21,672 nucleotides of DNA. It comes from Gryganskiella cystojenkinii. Its lineage: Eukaryota > Mortierellomycota > Mortierellomycetes > Mortierellales > Mortierellaceae. Location of the stretch: assembly GCA_015852425.1 (NCBI GenBank), contig JAAAIG010000352.1, positions 8,555-30,226 of the forward strand, given 5' to 3'. The notes below the pieces were generated by a model. The model ran no database searches, was not told the origin of the DNA, and saw only the letters and a program-made list of their open reading frames with translations. A program made the translations under genes and the position numbers. Shown one piece after another: positions 1 through 11,349 of the stretch (its first letter is position 1; each line of letters begins with the position of its first letter).

Positions 1-16
1 AAAAAAAAAAAAAAAA
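1..16. repeat. Poly-A run at the left contig edge
   Basis: The window opens with 16 consecutive A residues. Together with the poly-G run at the other end this looks like an assembly limit at a homopolymer rather than a biological boundary. No telomere repeat array is visible here. Confidence 0.7.
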
Positions 17-828
17 GGTGGTTCGTTTTGCCTTTCAGCCAATCGTTGAGCAGGAAAACAACAGTATTTTGGGCGATTTCTGTTGTTGTTGTGCAGAGAT
101 AATTTTAAAAACACCAACAACACGTTTCCTGCTCTGGGAAGTACACAAAAAGGTCGGGAGGATGGTCAACGAAGACAAGAAAGGTGGCAGGTTAGGCTGA
201 AAGGGGGGATGGAAGTACAAGGATGAACAATGGAGCGGAGAGAGAGAGAGAGAGAGTGTGTGAAGCAGGGGTGTGCGAGGCTGTCTTTGTGATCGAAAGG
301 GATTCAGAGGTGGATCGTGCGATACTTGGACGGGACCCGAAGTAAAGACAAAGCCCATCGTCTCAAACTCAAAAAAAATTGTGGCCTGATTGGTTCTGTC
401 GGTCAATTAACGGTCTCTTGAACTAGATTATATCTCTAATTGACAATCACAGTCAAAGCGAGGGAACATCGAAATAGCACGAACAAAATCGTCGGTCAGA
501 CCAGATCGGACAAAGAGAATTATTCTCCACTTTACTCAGAACCAATGCTCTGTGTGGCCGTTTCGTTGCTCTTTGCATCCAGGCTGATTTTGTCAGTGTT
601 GTGCAGAAGAGGAAGCGTGGAGACGGGTTTGGAGAGGCTCACCGACAAGGAGAGTAGAGTGCAAGAGTGAAAAGAAAGAATAGAATGAAAGTTTGTTGCA
701 TATCAAAAAAAAAAAAAGCTTCTTCCCCTGAACAGCTTTACAGGGCCTCAATCAGACCACGGATTGTCACCAAAGGAGTTTTGTACGGGAGCTGATAATG
801 AAAAGAATCAGTCGGAGAACGGTTTTCG
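17..828. other. Non-coding region upstream of the HMG-CoA reductase gene
   Basis: I see no supportable gene here. It holds a CCAAT pentamer near 39-43, a GA microsatellite at 238-256 running into a short TG run, and an A-rich stretch near 703-717. The small open frames on both strands are low in complexity or begin at non-ATG codons and resemble no family I know. The part nearest the gene probably contains its promoter, but I cannot point to a convincing TATA box or sterol regulatory element. Confidence 0.5.
238..256. repeat. GA dinucleotide microsatellite
   Basis: Nineteen bases of alternating G and A, about nine repeats, followed directly by three TG units. It lies in non-coding DNA. Confidence 0.85.
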
Positions 829-1030
829 ATTTTTTTTTTTTTGTCCTTCCGACGTTCTCTCTTATTCTCCTTCTTCTTTCGTTTTCCTTCTCTCATCACT
901 TCTCATCTCATCCGCTTCTCCCTCCCCCCCTCCCCTCTCTTCCATCCATCCCTTTTTTCTGTTGCCATTTCTCGGTCCAGAGTCAGGCATACGCGCTCCT
1001 TTTCCGTCCTTCCCTCTTTCTTGTTATCTG
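829..1030 (+). promoter_or_regulatory. CT-rich leader of the HMG-CoA reductase gene
   Basis: About 200 bases made almost entirely of T and C, starting with a long T run and ending roughly 110 bases before the ATG at 1141. Pyrimidine tracts directly upstream of start codons are common near transcription starts of filamentous fungal genes, and similar shorter tracts precede the genes at 5506, 8942 and 11350. The exact transcription start cannot be read from sequence alone. Confidence 0.5.
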
Positions 1031-1140
1031 TATTCCGCTACCCCCAAAAAGATACAAAATAAGAAACACGCCATCAGGAAATTACAAAGGGAACCGACGA
1101 TACAGTACTCCCATATCTCTTTCTTCCTCTTTGCACAGCG

Positions 1141-4100
1141 ATGACAGGAAAAACACACATGCCCGAGTCCGAGACTCAGCAGCGCAAGCAGCACCATACC
1201 CAGGGTCCTCAAGACGACGTCAAATACCAAAACTCGGGTCTCCGTCGCTTCATCCACACCCTCGCCTCGGTCACGACTCAACACCCGATCGAGTCTATCA
1301 CCCTCTGCCTGATCTTTGCCTCCTTTTCCTACTTTACGCTCTTCAACACTATCAGACATTCGACTTTTTTCGATATCAACAACGTTGTGGTCTATCAACC
1401 TGCGACGGTCATTGCCCGTCCCGGTCTCGATGAGTTCTTGCCTTTTGATCGTCGTACCAACAAGGTTCCCAGGAACGCTCAACAATTGCAATTGAAGCAG
1501 GTCGTCGTCACTGTTGATCCCTCGACCACCACCACTTACAACGCGGCCTCCTCTGTTGATGCTGATACCCAGGAGAGCCAGGTAATTAAAAAGTCCGTCC
1601 TGTCCTCGGTCCTGCAGCTGCAGTCTTTGATTGAAGACCAGGTCCTTGTTTCGCCACTTCAACTCTGGGACAGAGATATGCAGAACCTCGTCAAGGATGG
1701 CCAACTCCTCGCCACTCTCACGGAAAATGCTGAAACTTTGGATTATCTCTTCAAGGATCTCCGTTCCACGACCGTCTCCCCTGCTACTCAAAACGGTTCC
1801 TCTATCAACACCGTCGAAATTCCTGCCTTGGTTCTCTCTTATGCATTCGATGCCAACGGCCCGTTCCAGTCACGTCTGGCCCAGGCTTGGGAGTCCAAGG
1901 TCGCGCATCTGCAGACGCCCACCATGAAGTCTCAATCAAAGTTGCTCCAGGATGAGAAATCGGCGATTGCCTGGATCGGGGCCGCTCTTCTTGATGTCGC
2001 CCATAAAATCCAAGGACTAGTCCAGGTATGTTTTTAAACTTCTTTGTTATCTGACTTTATTACTGCCACGGTGACAAGATCAAACAGGGCAGGATATACT
2101 TTTTTCTTTGGATCGGGATAGTTTCTACGAGGGGCATCACACATGGAAAGAAAAGTGGCAACAGGGGTGGAACACGGAAAGTAAATAGAGATAACCAGGT
2201 TTTTACTCATGTCACCATTTTTTTAAATCTCTCGATCTTCACATATTAGAAAGCAAGCACGATCGATGTCTTTGTTATTCTTATCGCCTACCTCATCATG
2301 TTTTGTTCTTTTGGACTCCTTTTTGTCAACATGCGTAAGCTTGGCTCACAGTTCACACTTGCAATCTCGGTCCTTGTTGGAGGTGGATTCGCCTTTATGG
2401 GCGCAGTCATCACGGTGCATAACCTTGGAGTCTATGTGAACCCGATTCAGCTCTCCGAGGCAATCCCCTTCTTCATTATTACGGTCGGTTACGAGCGCGC
2501 CTATACTCTGTCCAAGGCTGTCCTGCGTCCCACTGCTGAGGATCATGTTCCGGAATCCATTCAAAAGCATGTAGTCACCGCCCTTGAGTCTGTTGGCCCC
2601 ATCATCATCCGCAACTGCGCCATTGAGATTGCCGTCCTCCTCTGTGGGTTCCTCTCTGGAATCCCTGGCTTGAAAGAGTTTTGTCTCTTAGCCGCTTTCA
2701 TGCTGTTTTATGATCTTGGTCTCCTCTTCACCTTCTACACCGCCATTCTGACCCTCAAATTGGAATTGCGTCGTATCCGTGAGAGCAGTAAAGCCCCTAC
2801 GTATTTCAGAGAATTGACCTTGAAGGCTCTTCTTGGGTCCTCCAGCTCCGACCCTCTTGAGAAGCAACATAGCGCCACTGCCACGACCGAGAACTCGCCA
2901 ACAAAGACAGAGACCCGTCTCGTTGCCAGGATCAAGCTCGCCCTGATCGTTGGTTTCGTTACCATGCATCTCTTCAACGTGTGCACCACCCTCACCACCT
3001 CGACTGTCGCAGATGCACCCTTGGGTTCGTCCGTCAATGTCATGGATCCCTCGATTGCGCCCGTCCTCCAGAGTTTACTTTCCATTCACCGCGCCTCGAG
3101 CCTCAAGGATATGCCCATGATTGTCGAGGTTGCTCCTGCCCTGACCTTCCAGCACCAGCCCCTGGTTTTGAGCGCCGTTGCCAACTGGACTGAGCGTCCT
3201 CTCGAAAAGATATTTGGACTCTGGTCGTATTTGATCCAGGATCCCGTCTTGTCCAAGTACATCTCGCTCACTCTTGCTGCTTCGCTCCTCCTCAACATCT
3301 TTTTGCTCAATGTCGCCAAGCAGTCTCGTCAGATGCCTGCTACTGCCACTACTCCTACTTCGACTGCTACCACTGTCACAACCGTTGTCGCTACAACTAC
3401 CAAGATTGCTGCCCAAAAGACTGCCGTCTCTGTCCCTGTCAAGATCCAACCCACTCATATCCAAAGGGTCGAATCCTTGCCCGAGCCCAAGGCTGTGGTC
3501 GAGACTGCGATCGCGCTCAAGGACGGTGCCATGGCCCTTGTTCGCCCCATCGATGAGTGCCTGGCTCTTGTCAAGTCTGCTGCTGGTGCTGCCGCTGTCA
3601 CGGATGAGGAGTTGGTCATGCTCGTGAACACCAACAAGATCCCCGCTTACGCTTTGGAGAAAACACTTGGTGACCTTACTCGTGCTGTCAAGATTCGTCG
3701 TGCAATCATCTCCCGTGCCACCCACACCAAGACCCTCGAGACCTCATTGCTTCCCATGCACTACTATGATTACTCCAAGATTATAGGCCAGTGTTGCGAG
3801 AACGTTATCGGTTACTTGCCCTTACCCGTCGGTGTTGCTGGACCTTATAATGTTGATGGACAAGTTCTTTATCTTCCTATGGCGACGACTGAGGGGACCT
3901 TGGTTGCTTCTGCTTCCCGTGGTTGCAAGGCCATCAATGCCGGCGGTGGAGCGACGACTGTCCTGTTGGCCGATGGTATGACTCGTGGACCCTGTGTCGA
4001 GTTCCCCAACATTATCGAGGCCGGTGCAGCCAAGAGGTGGTTGGAGGGTGAGGGTCTCGAGATTATGCAAGAGGCTTTCAACTCGACCACACGTTTCGGT

Positions 4101-4928
4101 CGTCTTCGGAAGCTCAAGGTCGCGGTCGCTGGTCGACTCGTCTACATTCGTTTCTCGACCACGACCGGTGATGCCATGGGTATGAACATGATATCGAAGG
4201 GTTGTGAACGCGCTTTGGAGGTCCTGGGCGAGAAATTTCCCAACATGTCTGTTGTTTCCCTCTCCGGTAACTATTGCACGGACAAGAAACCTGCGGCGAT
4301 CAACTGGATTGAGGGTCGTGGCAAGTCCTGTGTTGCTGAGGCGGTTATTCCAGGCAAGATTGTCGAGTCTGTTCTCAAGACCACGGTCGCGGCTTTGGTT
4401 GAGTTGAACACGGACAAGAACTTGATCGGTTCTGCGATGGCTGGCGCCATGGGAGGTTTCAATGCTCACGCCGCTAACATTCTTACCGCTATTTTCTTGG
4501 CGACTGGTCAAGATCCCGCTCAGAACGTTGAGTCCTCGAACTGTATCACGTTGATGAAGGCGATCAACAATGGACAAGATCTGTTGATCTCTTGTACGAT
4601 GCCGTCGATCGAGGTCGGTACCTTGGGAGGTGGAACGTCTTTGTCACCACAAGCTGCCATGTTGGACGTTTTGGGTGTACGTGGCTCCCACCCTGATACC
4701 CCCGGTGCGAATGCTCAACGACTTGCCCGTATCATTTGTGCTGGCGTCATGGCTGGAGAGTTGTCGTTGTGTGCGGCTCTGGCTGCGGGTCACTTGGTCA
4801 AGGCTCATATGGCCCATAACCGTGCTCCTGCTGCGATCACCGCGCCACCAACCGTTGCAGCCATAACGGCCTCCGCGTCTGTATCATCAACAATTACCCC
4901 AGTCGTTGGGTCCTGCATCAAGTCATAA
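1141..4928 (+). CDS. HMG1: HMG-CoA reductase, 2 exons, about 1187 aa
   Basis: Reduces HMG-CoA to mevalonate with NADPH, the committed step of sterol and isoprenoid synthesis, at the ER membrane. Exons are 1141-2025 and 2250-4928; the intron at 2026-2249 has a GTATGT donor and TTAG acceptor and joins in phase 0. A membrane segment lies near residues 40-75. Exon 2 opens with a sterol-sensing domain (about 296-460, including LFVNMRKLGSQF), and further hydrophobic segments precede a Thr/Ala-rich linker near 640-690. The catalytic domain follows: ENVIGYLPLPVGVAGP, catalytic Glu843 in TTEG, NADPH-binding DAMGMN, catalytic Lys974 or Lys975 in TDKKPAAINW, Asp1050 in GQDPAQNVESS, and His1148 in KAHM. 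The set is complete, so the enzyme should be active. Length fits fungal HMG-CoA reductases. Start: first in-frame ATG, giving an ordinary hydrophilic N-terminus. Odd: Ala1154 stands where animal enzymes have the AMPK-target serine. Confidence 0.96.
2026..2249 (+). other. Intron of the HMG-CoA reductase gene
   Basis: A 224-base GT-AG intron, donor GTATGT and acceptor ATATTAG. Removal joins residue 295 (Gln) to a Lys-Ala-Ser run that leads straight into the first sterol-sensing helix. The boundary is fixed by phase 0 and by the loss of open frame inside the intron. Confidence 0.88.
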
Positions 4929-5505
4929 GTTATTAGCCTTTTATTTTCTCGCATTTTTGTAGATTAGATCTTTTTACCCCCAACCTTGAGGGTGCGAGAT
5001 CATCCCCCCACCCACACCTCATCACTCCTCAAACTTCACTCCATAAAAATATAAATATTTGTAATTCAATTCAGTCCGCTTCTTACACATAAATGGACCA
5101 AGAAAAAATAATTCTTTGGACTGAACAAACATCACTTTTGACTAGGAGGAAATTATGCCATATTCCATCGTGACGGGACTTGTTGAAAGGACCGCTTGAT
5201 CCGTCGAGAGAAAATTCCGAATCGGTCTTCCCCTTTTCTCTTTCTCCTGGGCCGTCATATTTTCGAACGTCATTAGACCGCATATAAATACGGCAAGACC
5301 AGCTTGGGACTTCACCTGTCCACTTCCAAAAGTTTCTTCCCTAAAACACGCTTGTTCATCAAAAAAGAACGACAACACCTATAATCGCGAGCTCGCTGAG
5401 GAGATTTTTTCAGTTGTTCCCAGTTCTTTTCATTCAAGCATACCTTTTTTTTTTCTGGATCTTCCCTACTCACTCTTCCTCTACACTTTTTTGCGTATCT
5501 GGATC
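4929..5505 (+). promoter_or_regulatory. 3' end of HMG1 and promoter of the next gene
   Basis: A 577-base gap between tandem genes. The left part is AT-rich (for example 5041-5065) and probably holds the reductase 3' UTR, though no perfect AATAAA is present. A clear TATAAATA box lies at 5283-5290. From there to 5506 no other ATG occurs, and the last 100 bases are CT-rich, so 5506 is the natural start of the downstream gene. Confidence 0.6.
5283..5290 (+). promoter_or_regulatory. TATA box of the 794-aa low-complexity protein gene
   Basis: TATAAATA, about 216 bases before the ATG at 5506, with a pyrimidine-rich leader between them and no intervening ATG. Position and sequence fit a core promoter; the function is inferred. 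Confidence 0.55.
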
Positions 5506-7890
5506 ATGTCAGAGTCATTCTCTCCTGTTGGTGCGACTACTCAAGGAGACGACCTGTCCTGGAGTGCATTCGATGCGCTCTCCACTCAATACCTCAGCAG
5601 CACCGATCCATCCAATACCGGATCATCCCTTCATCACAACAGCAACAACGACAACAGCAACAATAACATGGAAAACGACTTGAGTTTCCTTCTGGCCGAC
5701 GACAGTAACAACTTTCTGATTCACTCTATGACTTCAGCATCGCTCCATGATATTTTACATCAGACTTTGTTGGACGCGTCTTCATCATCGAATGAGAATG
5801 ATTGGGGGTTTGATCAGTTGACCGATTTGTTGGATCTTCCCGACTTTTCTGACGATTGCATAATCTCAGTGACGACGACAGCAGAAATAGCAGCATCATC
5901 CTCATCATCCTCATCTGCAGTACCTGCACTCGCATCTGTATCCACCTCAGTATGCACGCCCGCACCGGTATCGCCCTCGAATCCTAACTTGACAGCCGCG
6001 GTCAAGATCCCTCCACCAAGAGAGATGAAGAACCCAAAAGAAAAAGAGGATTTTGTCCACCCTGTGTTCTATTCTCTCCCTACTTCGAATGCAGCTACGC
6101 CCACGACTTCGACCTGCGCCTCGCCTTTTACACCTCGCTCCCAACCTGCAACGATCAAGTCTGGTACAAAACGACCTCTCCGAGATGAAGACCTGCTAGA
6201 GGTTGTCCTCGCTTCCCAACGTACGTTCAGTCTTAATCCACAGCAACAACAACAACAACAACAACAGCAGCAGCAGCAGCAACACCGCCAGCATCAATTT
6301 GCTCATGCGGCCTACACGAACGGACTGCTTCGCCGCCATTCTTTCGATACTGAGTTATTATCTTCTCCCTTTCCTACTGTGCCCATAACCCCCCCAAGCC
6401 GTCGCCACCACAGACTCCAAAACAATAATGGAGGAGTACCTCCGGGGCAACCGTTCGTTGCGGCGTTACACGGTTCCTCAAACGATTTTAATTCCTTTTC
6501 CGAGTACCTGTCCTTGTTCTCACAAAATGGTCCAGTGCCGTTCTCGCCTTCGACAAGAACGCTAAAGTCTCGAGCAGGCGGTTCTTCCTCCTCCTCCTCC
6601 TCGTCTCCGAGCAGTACCCGTAAGAGACGATCATCTAAATTCAAGATGGAGGCGGCGTTGTTTGGCTATTCAGAGTCACCCTCTTTGTCGTCATCTTCGC
6701 CTTGTCCGTATGGGTCACCCCAGATGGGACCCAGGTTGTTGACGCCTGCCAGTACTTTGCCTCCACCTCTTCAGCAGCATCGCTCTCAGTCCAACCAACC
6801 CTACCATCCTCCTCAGAATCACCATCACCATTCTTACTCTTCTGCGACCTCTGCGTCTTCGTCAGTGTCTCCTCCTTCGACAGGAGGCGGAGGACGAGCA
6901 TATGGTTCTGGCTCGCATCCACCTCCACCGCGACGGAACCCTGCCGAGGTCCCTGCGAGTACTTTGCCACCAGATCATTTTGTATTTCAAGAGGCGATGA
7001 TGGGTGTGAATCGACAGAGTCTCGATGGTGGTTGTTTGAACCCTAAGTACGCTTCCAACAACAATAACAAAACCGCGACGGATGGTCCATCAGGATCGAC
7101 AAATACCTCCTCTTCCTCCTCTTCCTCTTCTTCTTCTACTGCTCGTTTGGCCAACAACCACAGCTACAACTACAATTACAATTACAACTACAACAACAGT
7201 TTCGCTCATCGACGACGATCTGAACCCGTCAATGTCCACAACAGACATGACAACATTGTGAAAAACAATGAGCTGTCCAATTTAAGCATGGCCAGTCAGA
7301 CACCGCCGTATACAAGACCAGAAAAGAACGATGGTCTGGTTCAGGGAGAAAACGAGGAAGTGTCTCCTCAGAGATCGAAGACGGTATCTCCTAGCGACCA
7401 ACTACAGCAAGAACAACAACAGCAACCCAGGCCGCAGTTCCTGAATATGATCATCACGCCACCTCGCTCCGTCACGTCTGCTTCCCAATCACCTGCCCTC
7501 CCTACCTCGACAGCAACGACACTGACAACGGCGACAGTGGCGAGTACAGCTTCGCCTACCATCAATAGTACCTCGTATTCGGCTACGATCAAGTCGATTA
7601 CGGAGGATACTAAAGCGGCGATCGAGGTCAAAGCGGCATTGTCGACACTGATAACGTCAGAGCCAGCTGCGGCTCCGGATAAGAAAAAAGAAGTAGAAGA
7701 AGAGGACGAATTCACGCTAGGATCGGATTTTGCACAGAGTCTCCTGACCATGGATCCATTGACGACCAAGTTGATGGACCGATGGCGATTGCTGACATAT
7801 TTACAATCTGAAATGCAAGTGCCTTCTTCTTTGTCCTTGCCCGCGTCTACGGTCTCGCCTCCACGTACCCTTTCCTCAAAGGACGGATAG
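5506..7890 (+). CDS. Low-complexity putative regulatory protein, 794 aa, family unknown
   Basis: I do not recognise a family. The single-exon product is dominated by Ser, Gln, Asn, Pro and Thr. Visible pieces: an acidic/hydrophobic stretch at 99-117 (DWGFDQLTDLLDLPDFSDD) that resembles a transcriptional activation domain; Q14 at 246-259; an RRHSFD site at 276-281; poly-Ser followed by a basic cluster RKRRSSKFK at 372-380 that could be a nuclear localisation signal; five YN repeats at 554-563; RRRSEP at 569-574, which fits a PKA-type or 14-3-3-type site; and a more ordered acidic C-terminus around GSDFAQSLLTMDPLTTKLMDRW. No zinc finger, zipper or homeodomain is visible. A nuclear, phosphorylation-controlled regulator is a reasonable inference but unproven. 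The start is the first ATG after the TATA box at 5283; the few sense codons upstream contain no ATG. Confidence 0.82.
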   Translation: MSESFSPVGATTQGDDLSWSAFDALSTQYLSSTDPSNTGSSLHHNSNNDNSNNNMENDLSFLLADDSNNFLIHSMTSASLHDILHQTLLDASSSSNENDWGFDQLTDLLDLPDFSDDCIISVTTTAEIAASSSSSSSAVPALASVSTSVCTPAPVSPSNPNLTAAVKIPPPREMKNPKEKEDFVHPVFYSLPTSNAATPTTSTCASPFTPRSQPATIKSGTKRPLRDEDLLEVVLASQRTFSLNPQQQQQQQQQQQQQQHRQHQFAHAAYTNGLLRRHSFDTELLSSPFPTVPITPPSRRHHRLQNNNGGVPPGQPFVAALHGSSNDFNSFSEYLSLFSQNGPVPFSPSTRTLKSRAGGSSSSSSSSPSSTRKRRSSKFKMEAALFGYSESPSLSSSSPCPYGSPQMGPRLLTPASTLPPPLQQHRSQSNQPYHPPQNHHHHSYSSATSASSSVSPPSTGGGGRAYGSGSHPPPPRRNPAEVPASTLPPDHFVFQEAMMGVNRQSLDGGCLNPKYASNNNNKTATDGPSGSTNTSSSSSSSSSSTARLANNHSYNYNYNYNYNNSFAHRRRSEPVNVHNRHDNIVKNNELSNLSMASQTPPYTRPEKNDGLVQGENEEVSPQRSKTVSPSDQLQQEQQQQPRPQFLNMIITPPRSVTSASQSPALPTSTATTLTTATVASTASPTINSTSYSATIKSITEDTKAAIEVKAALSTLITSEPAAAPDKKKEVEEEDEFTLGSDFAQSLLTMDPLTTKLMDRWRLLTYLQSEMQVPSSLSLPASTVSPPRTLSSKDG
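6241..6282 (+). repeat. CAA/CAG tract encoding 14 glutamines
   Basis: Fourteen consecutive Gln codons, one CAG then seven CAA, five CAG and a final CAA, inside the 794-aa reading frame. The blocks of identical codons suggest recent slippage, so length may vary between strains. Confidence 0.9.
7165..7194 (+). repeat. Tandem Tyr-Asn dipeptide repeat
   Basis: Five TAC-AAY units give YN five times at residues 554-563 of the 794-aa protein, directly before the RRRSEP site. Tyr/Asn-rich stretches of this kind are typical of disordered, condensation-prone segments. Confidence 0.85.
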
Positions 7891-8941
7891 TTAGAAAACA
7901 AACAAAAAAAACAACGAAGAAGGATTAAAAACGGCGAACAAGTCAACAACATTAACAGCTGTCGTCATAGACCATCGGCCTTCGCCCACCTCACAACCAA
8001 GAACCATGCCAAAAAAAAAGCGCGTTACATCACGTGTACAAAAATTTAATCTCTTTTTTTTTGGGGGGGGAGAGGGGGGTTGCACACGGGAGGAGAAAAA
8101 AAAAGGGCAGAGAACAACGAGTCAAAAGAAACGCGACGGGAAGAATTGACAAAAGGCAGGGAGAAGAGAAAGCAGGGTCAGGAAAGGAGGGATCGTTCAG
8201 CAACGAAGAGCGAGCGTGCGAGTGAGTGAGTGAGTGAGTGAGGCAAATGGACCTATCCGGGATCTCTGATTGCCGCAGTGAAAAGAGTCCTTTTTTTTGC
8301 AACGTGGAGCGAGCAAGAAAAAGGAGAACATGTGCCCTTTTTTATATATTTTTTCTGTGTTCTTTCTTTGTCGACAGACATGGAGAATTTGCTTGTGTCC
8401 CGTCCGTTCTCTTTTTATTCCTTCTTTGTGGCACTACACGACAGTTTGTTTTACGCAATTTTAGAATGGTTGTTGTTGGTCTGGGTTCACCAACTGACGA
8501 TACCACACCTTTCGGACGAGAGAAATGTCTCTTTTTGAAAATGTTTGTCTTTAAGAAACCGTTGAAATAAAAAGCATAGTCCATTCGATTGCATATGAGG
8601 GTTGAGATCTACCCGAGGCACAGTCGCATCGAGAGTGATGAGAGGAATGAGAATGAACCCACCCAAAAAAAAACTCGATGGCATAAAAGAGGACGTAGGC
8701 TGATCTCTTTTGTATTTTCGTAACCAGTCAGTCAAAGGCAAAAAAAAAAACCATCCCACAACTCGCGCGCGCTCTTTCTTTTTTTTTGTCCTTTTCTCTA
8801 TTTTATATTTTTTATTCCATCTCTCCATTCTTTTTTCCCCTTCCTTCCCATCCCTTCTCATTTCCATCATCCCTTTTCGACTCTTTTTGTACATCCCATC
8901 TCTCTACTCCTTACACTCCATCTTTACATCCTTCTTTCATC
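7891..8941 (+). other. Long intergenic region between the 794-aa protein and Rab genes
   Basis: About 1.05 kb with no gene I can support. It contains a CACGTG E-box palindrome at 8031-8036, a T/G homopolymer stretch at 8052-8080, an AGTG microsatellite at 8221-8240, a possible poly(A) signal AATAAA at 8566-8571, and a strongly pyrimidine-rich tract from about 8775 to 8940 that forms the leader of the Rab gene. Open frames here are short and skewed in composition. Confidence 0.5.
8221..8240. repeat. AGTG tetranucleotide microsatellite, five units
   Basis: Five perfect AGTG units in intergenic DNA, flanked by purine-rich sequence. Confidence 0.9.
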
Positions 8942-10828
<1,887 letters not shown>

Positions 10829-11349
10829 AGAAATGCGCCCATGGCAACTTTTTACCACATGGAAATCAACAAGAGCAACTCTCGACGTTAATAAGTTTTG
10901 AGAATTTGGACTGTACACATTCACACACTCACACCCACACACACCACACATACGCCAAAGGACTCCATCAAAATACACGAAAGAACTAGGAACCAATAAA
11001 TGCTTGAAAGAAAGAGCATGGCTCTATGTGGGGGGTTGATAATGAGTTATGTTTGTTGACCTTACGAGTTACCGTTCCGGCTCTTTACAAAAGATCGATA
11101 GAGGATCCACTGGCCAGTTGGTGAAATCCTTCCTGAAGAATAGTGATTGTGACCGAGGGAACATTTGTGATCGCATTTGCTGTGGTTCTAATTCCCCTTT
11201 TGCCACTTGGCAAAGAGTTCTCGACCCATTAATGGACTGGACTGATCACATCATTCGTGTGTCGCTGTCAAAAGAGTTTGTCGTCACATTTCATTTTTCT
11301 TCTTTTTTTCTTTCATCGTCAATCAACTTTCTCTCATCATCCTTCCGCC
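10829..11349 (+). other. Intergenic: Rab 3' UTR and YIF1 promoter/leader
   Basis: A 521-base gap between tandem genes. It holds a CA-rich stretch at 10914-10951, an AATAAA at 10995-11000, and a pyrimidine-rich leader at about 11285-11345 that ends just before the YIF1 ATG. I see no additional gene. Confidence 0.6.
10995..11000 (+). terminator. Poly(A) signal of the Rab gene
   Basis: AATAAA 167 bases after the Rab stop codon, in AT-rich sequence. It is a good candidate for the 3' end signal; the cleavage site is not defined. Confidence 0.5.

Noticed and set aside
35..406. 123-aa minus-strand frame near the left end
   Set aside because: It is built of Ser/Leu/Pro from the GA/CT repeat region and shows no motif. 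I could not tie it to any gene.
3822..4577. 251-aa minus-strand frame inside the HMG-CoA reductase exon
   Set aside because: It lies opposite the most conserved catalytic coding region and has no recognisable motif; codon bias alone explains the open frame. The same applies to 3075-3725 and 1024-1791.
8031..8036. CACGTG E-box as a sterol-response (SREBP) site
   Set aside because: It is about 3 kb downstream of the reductase gene and more than 900 bases before the Rab gene. A single palindrome is too weak as evidence.
8278..8570. Two overlapping plus-strand frames (86 and 110 aa) in the long intergenic region
   Set aside because: Phe/Ser-rich composition from T runs, no family resemblance, no promoter or splice support. 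An RNA-seq check would settle it.
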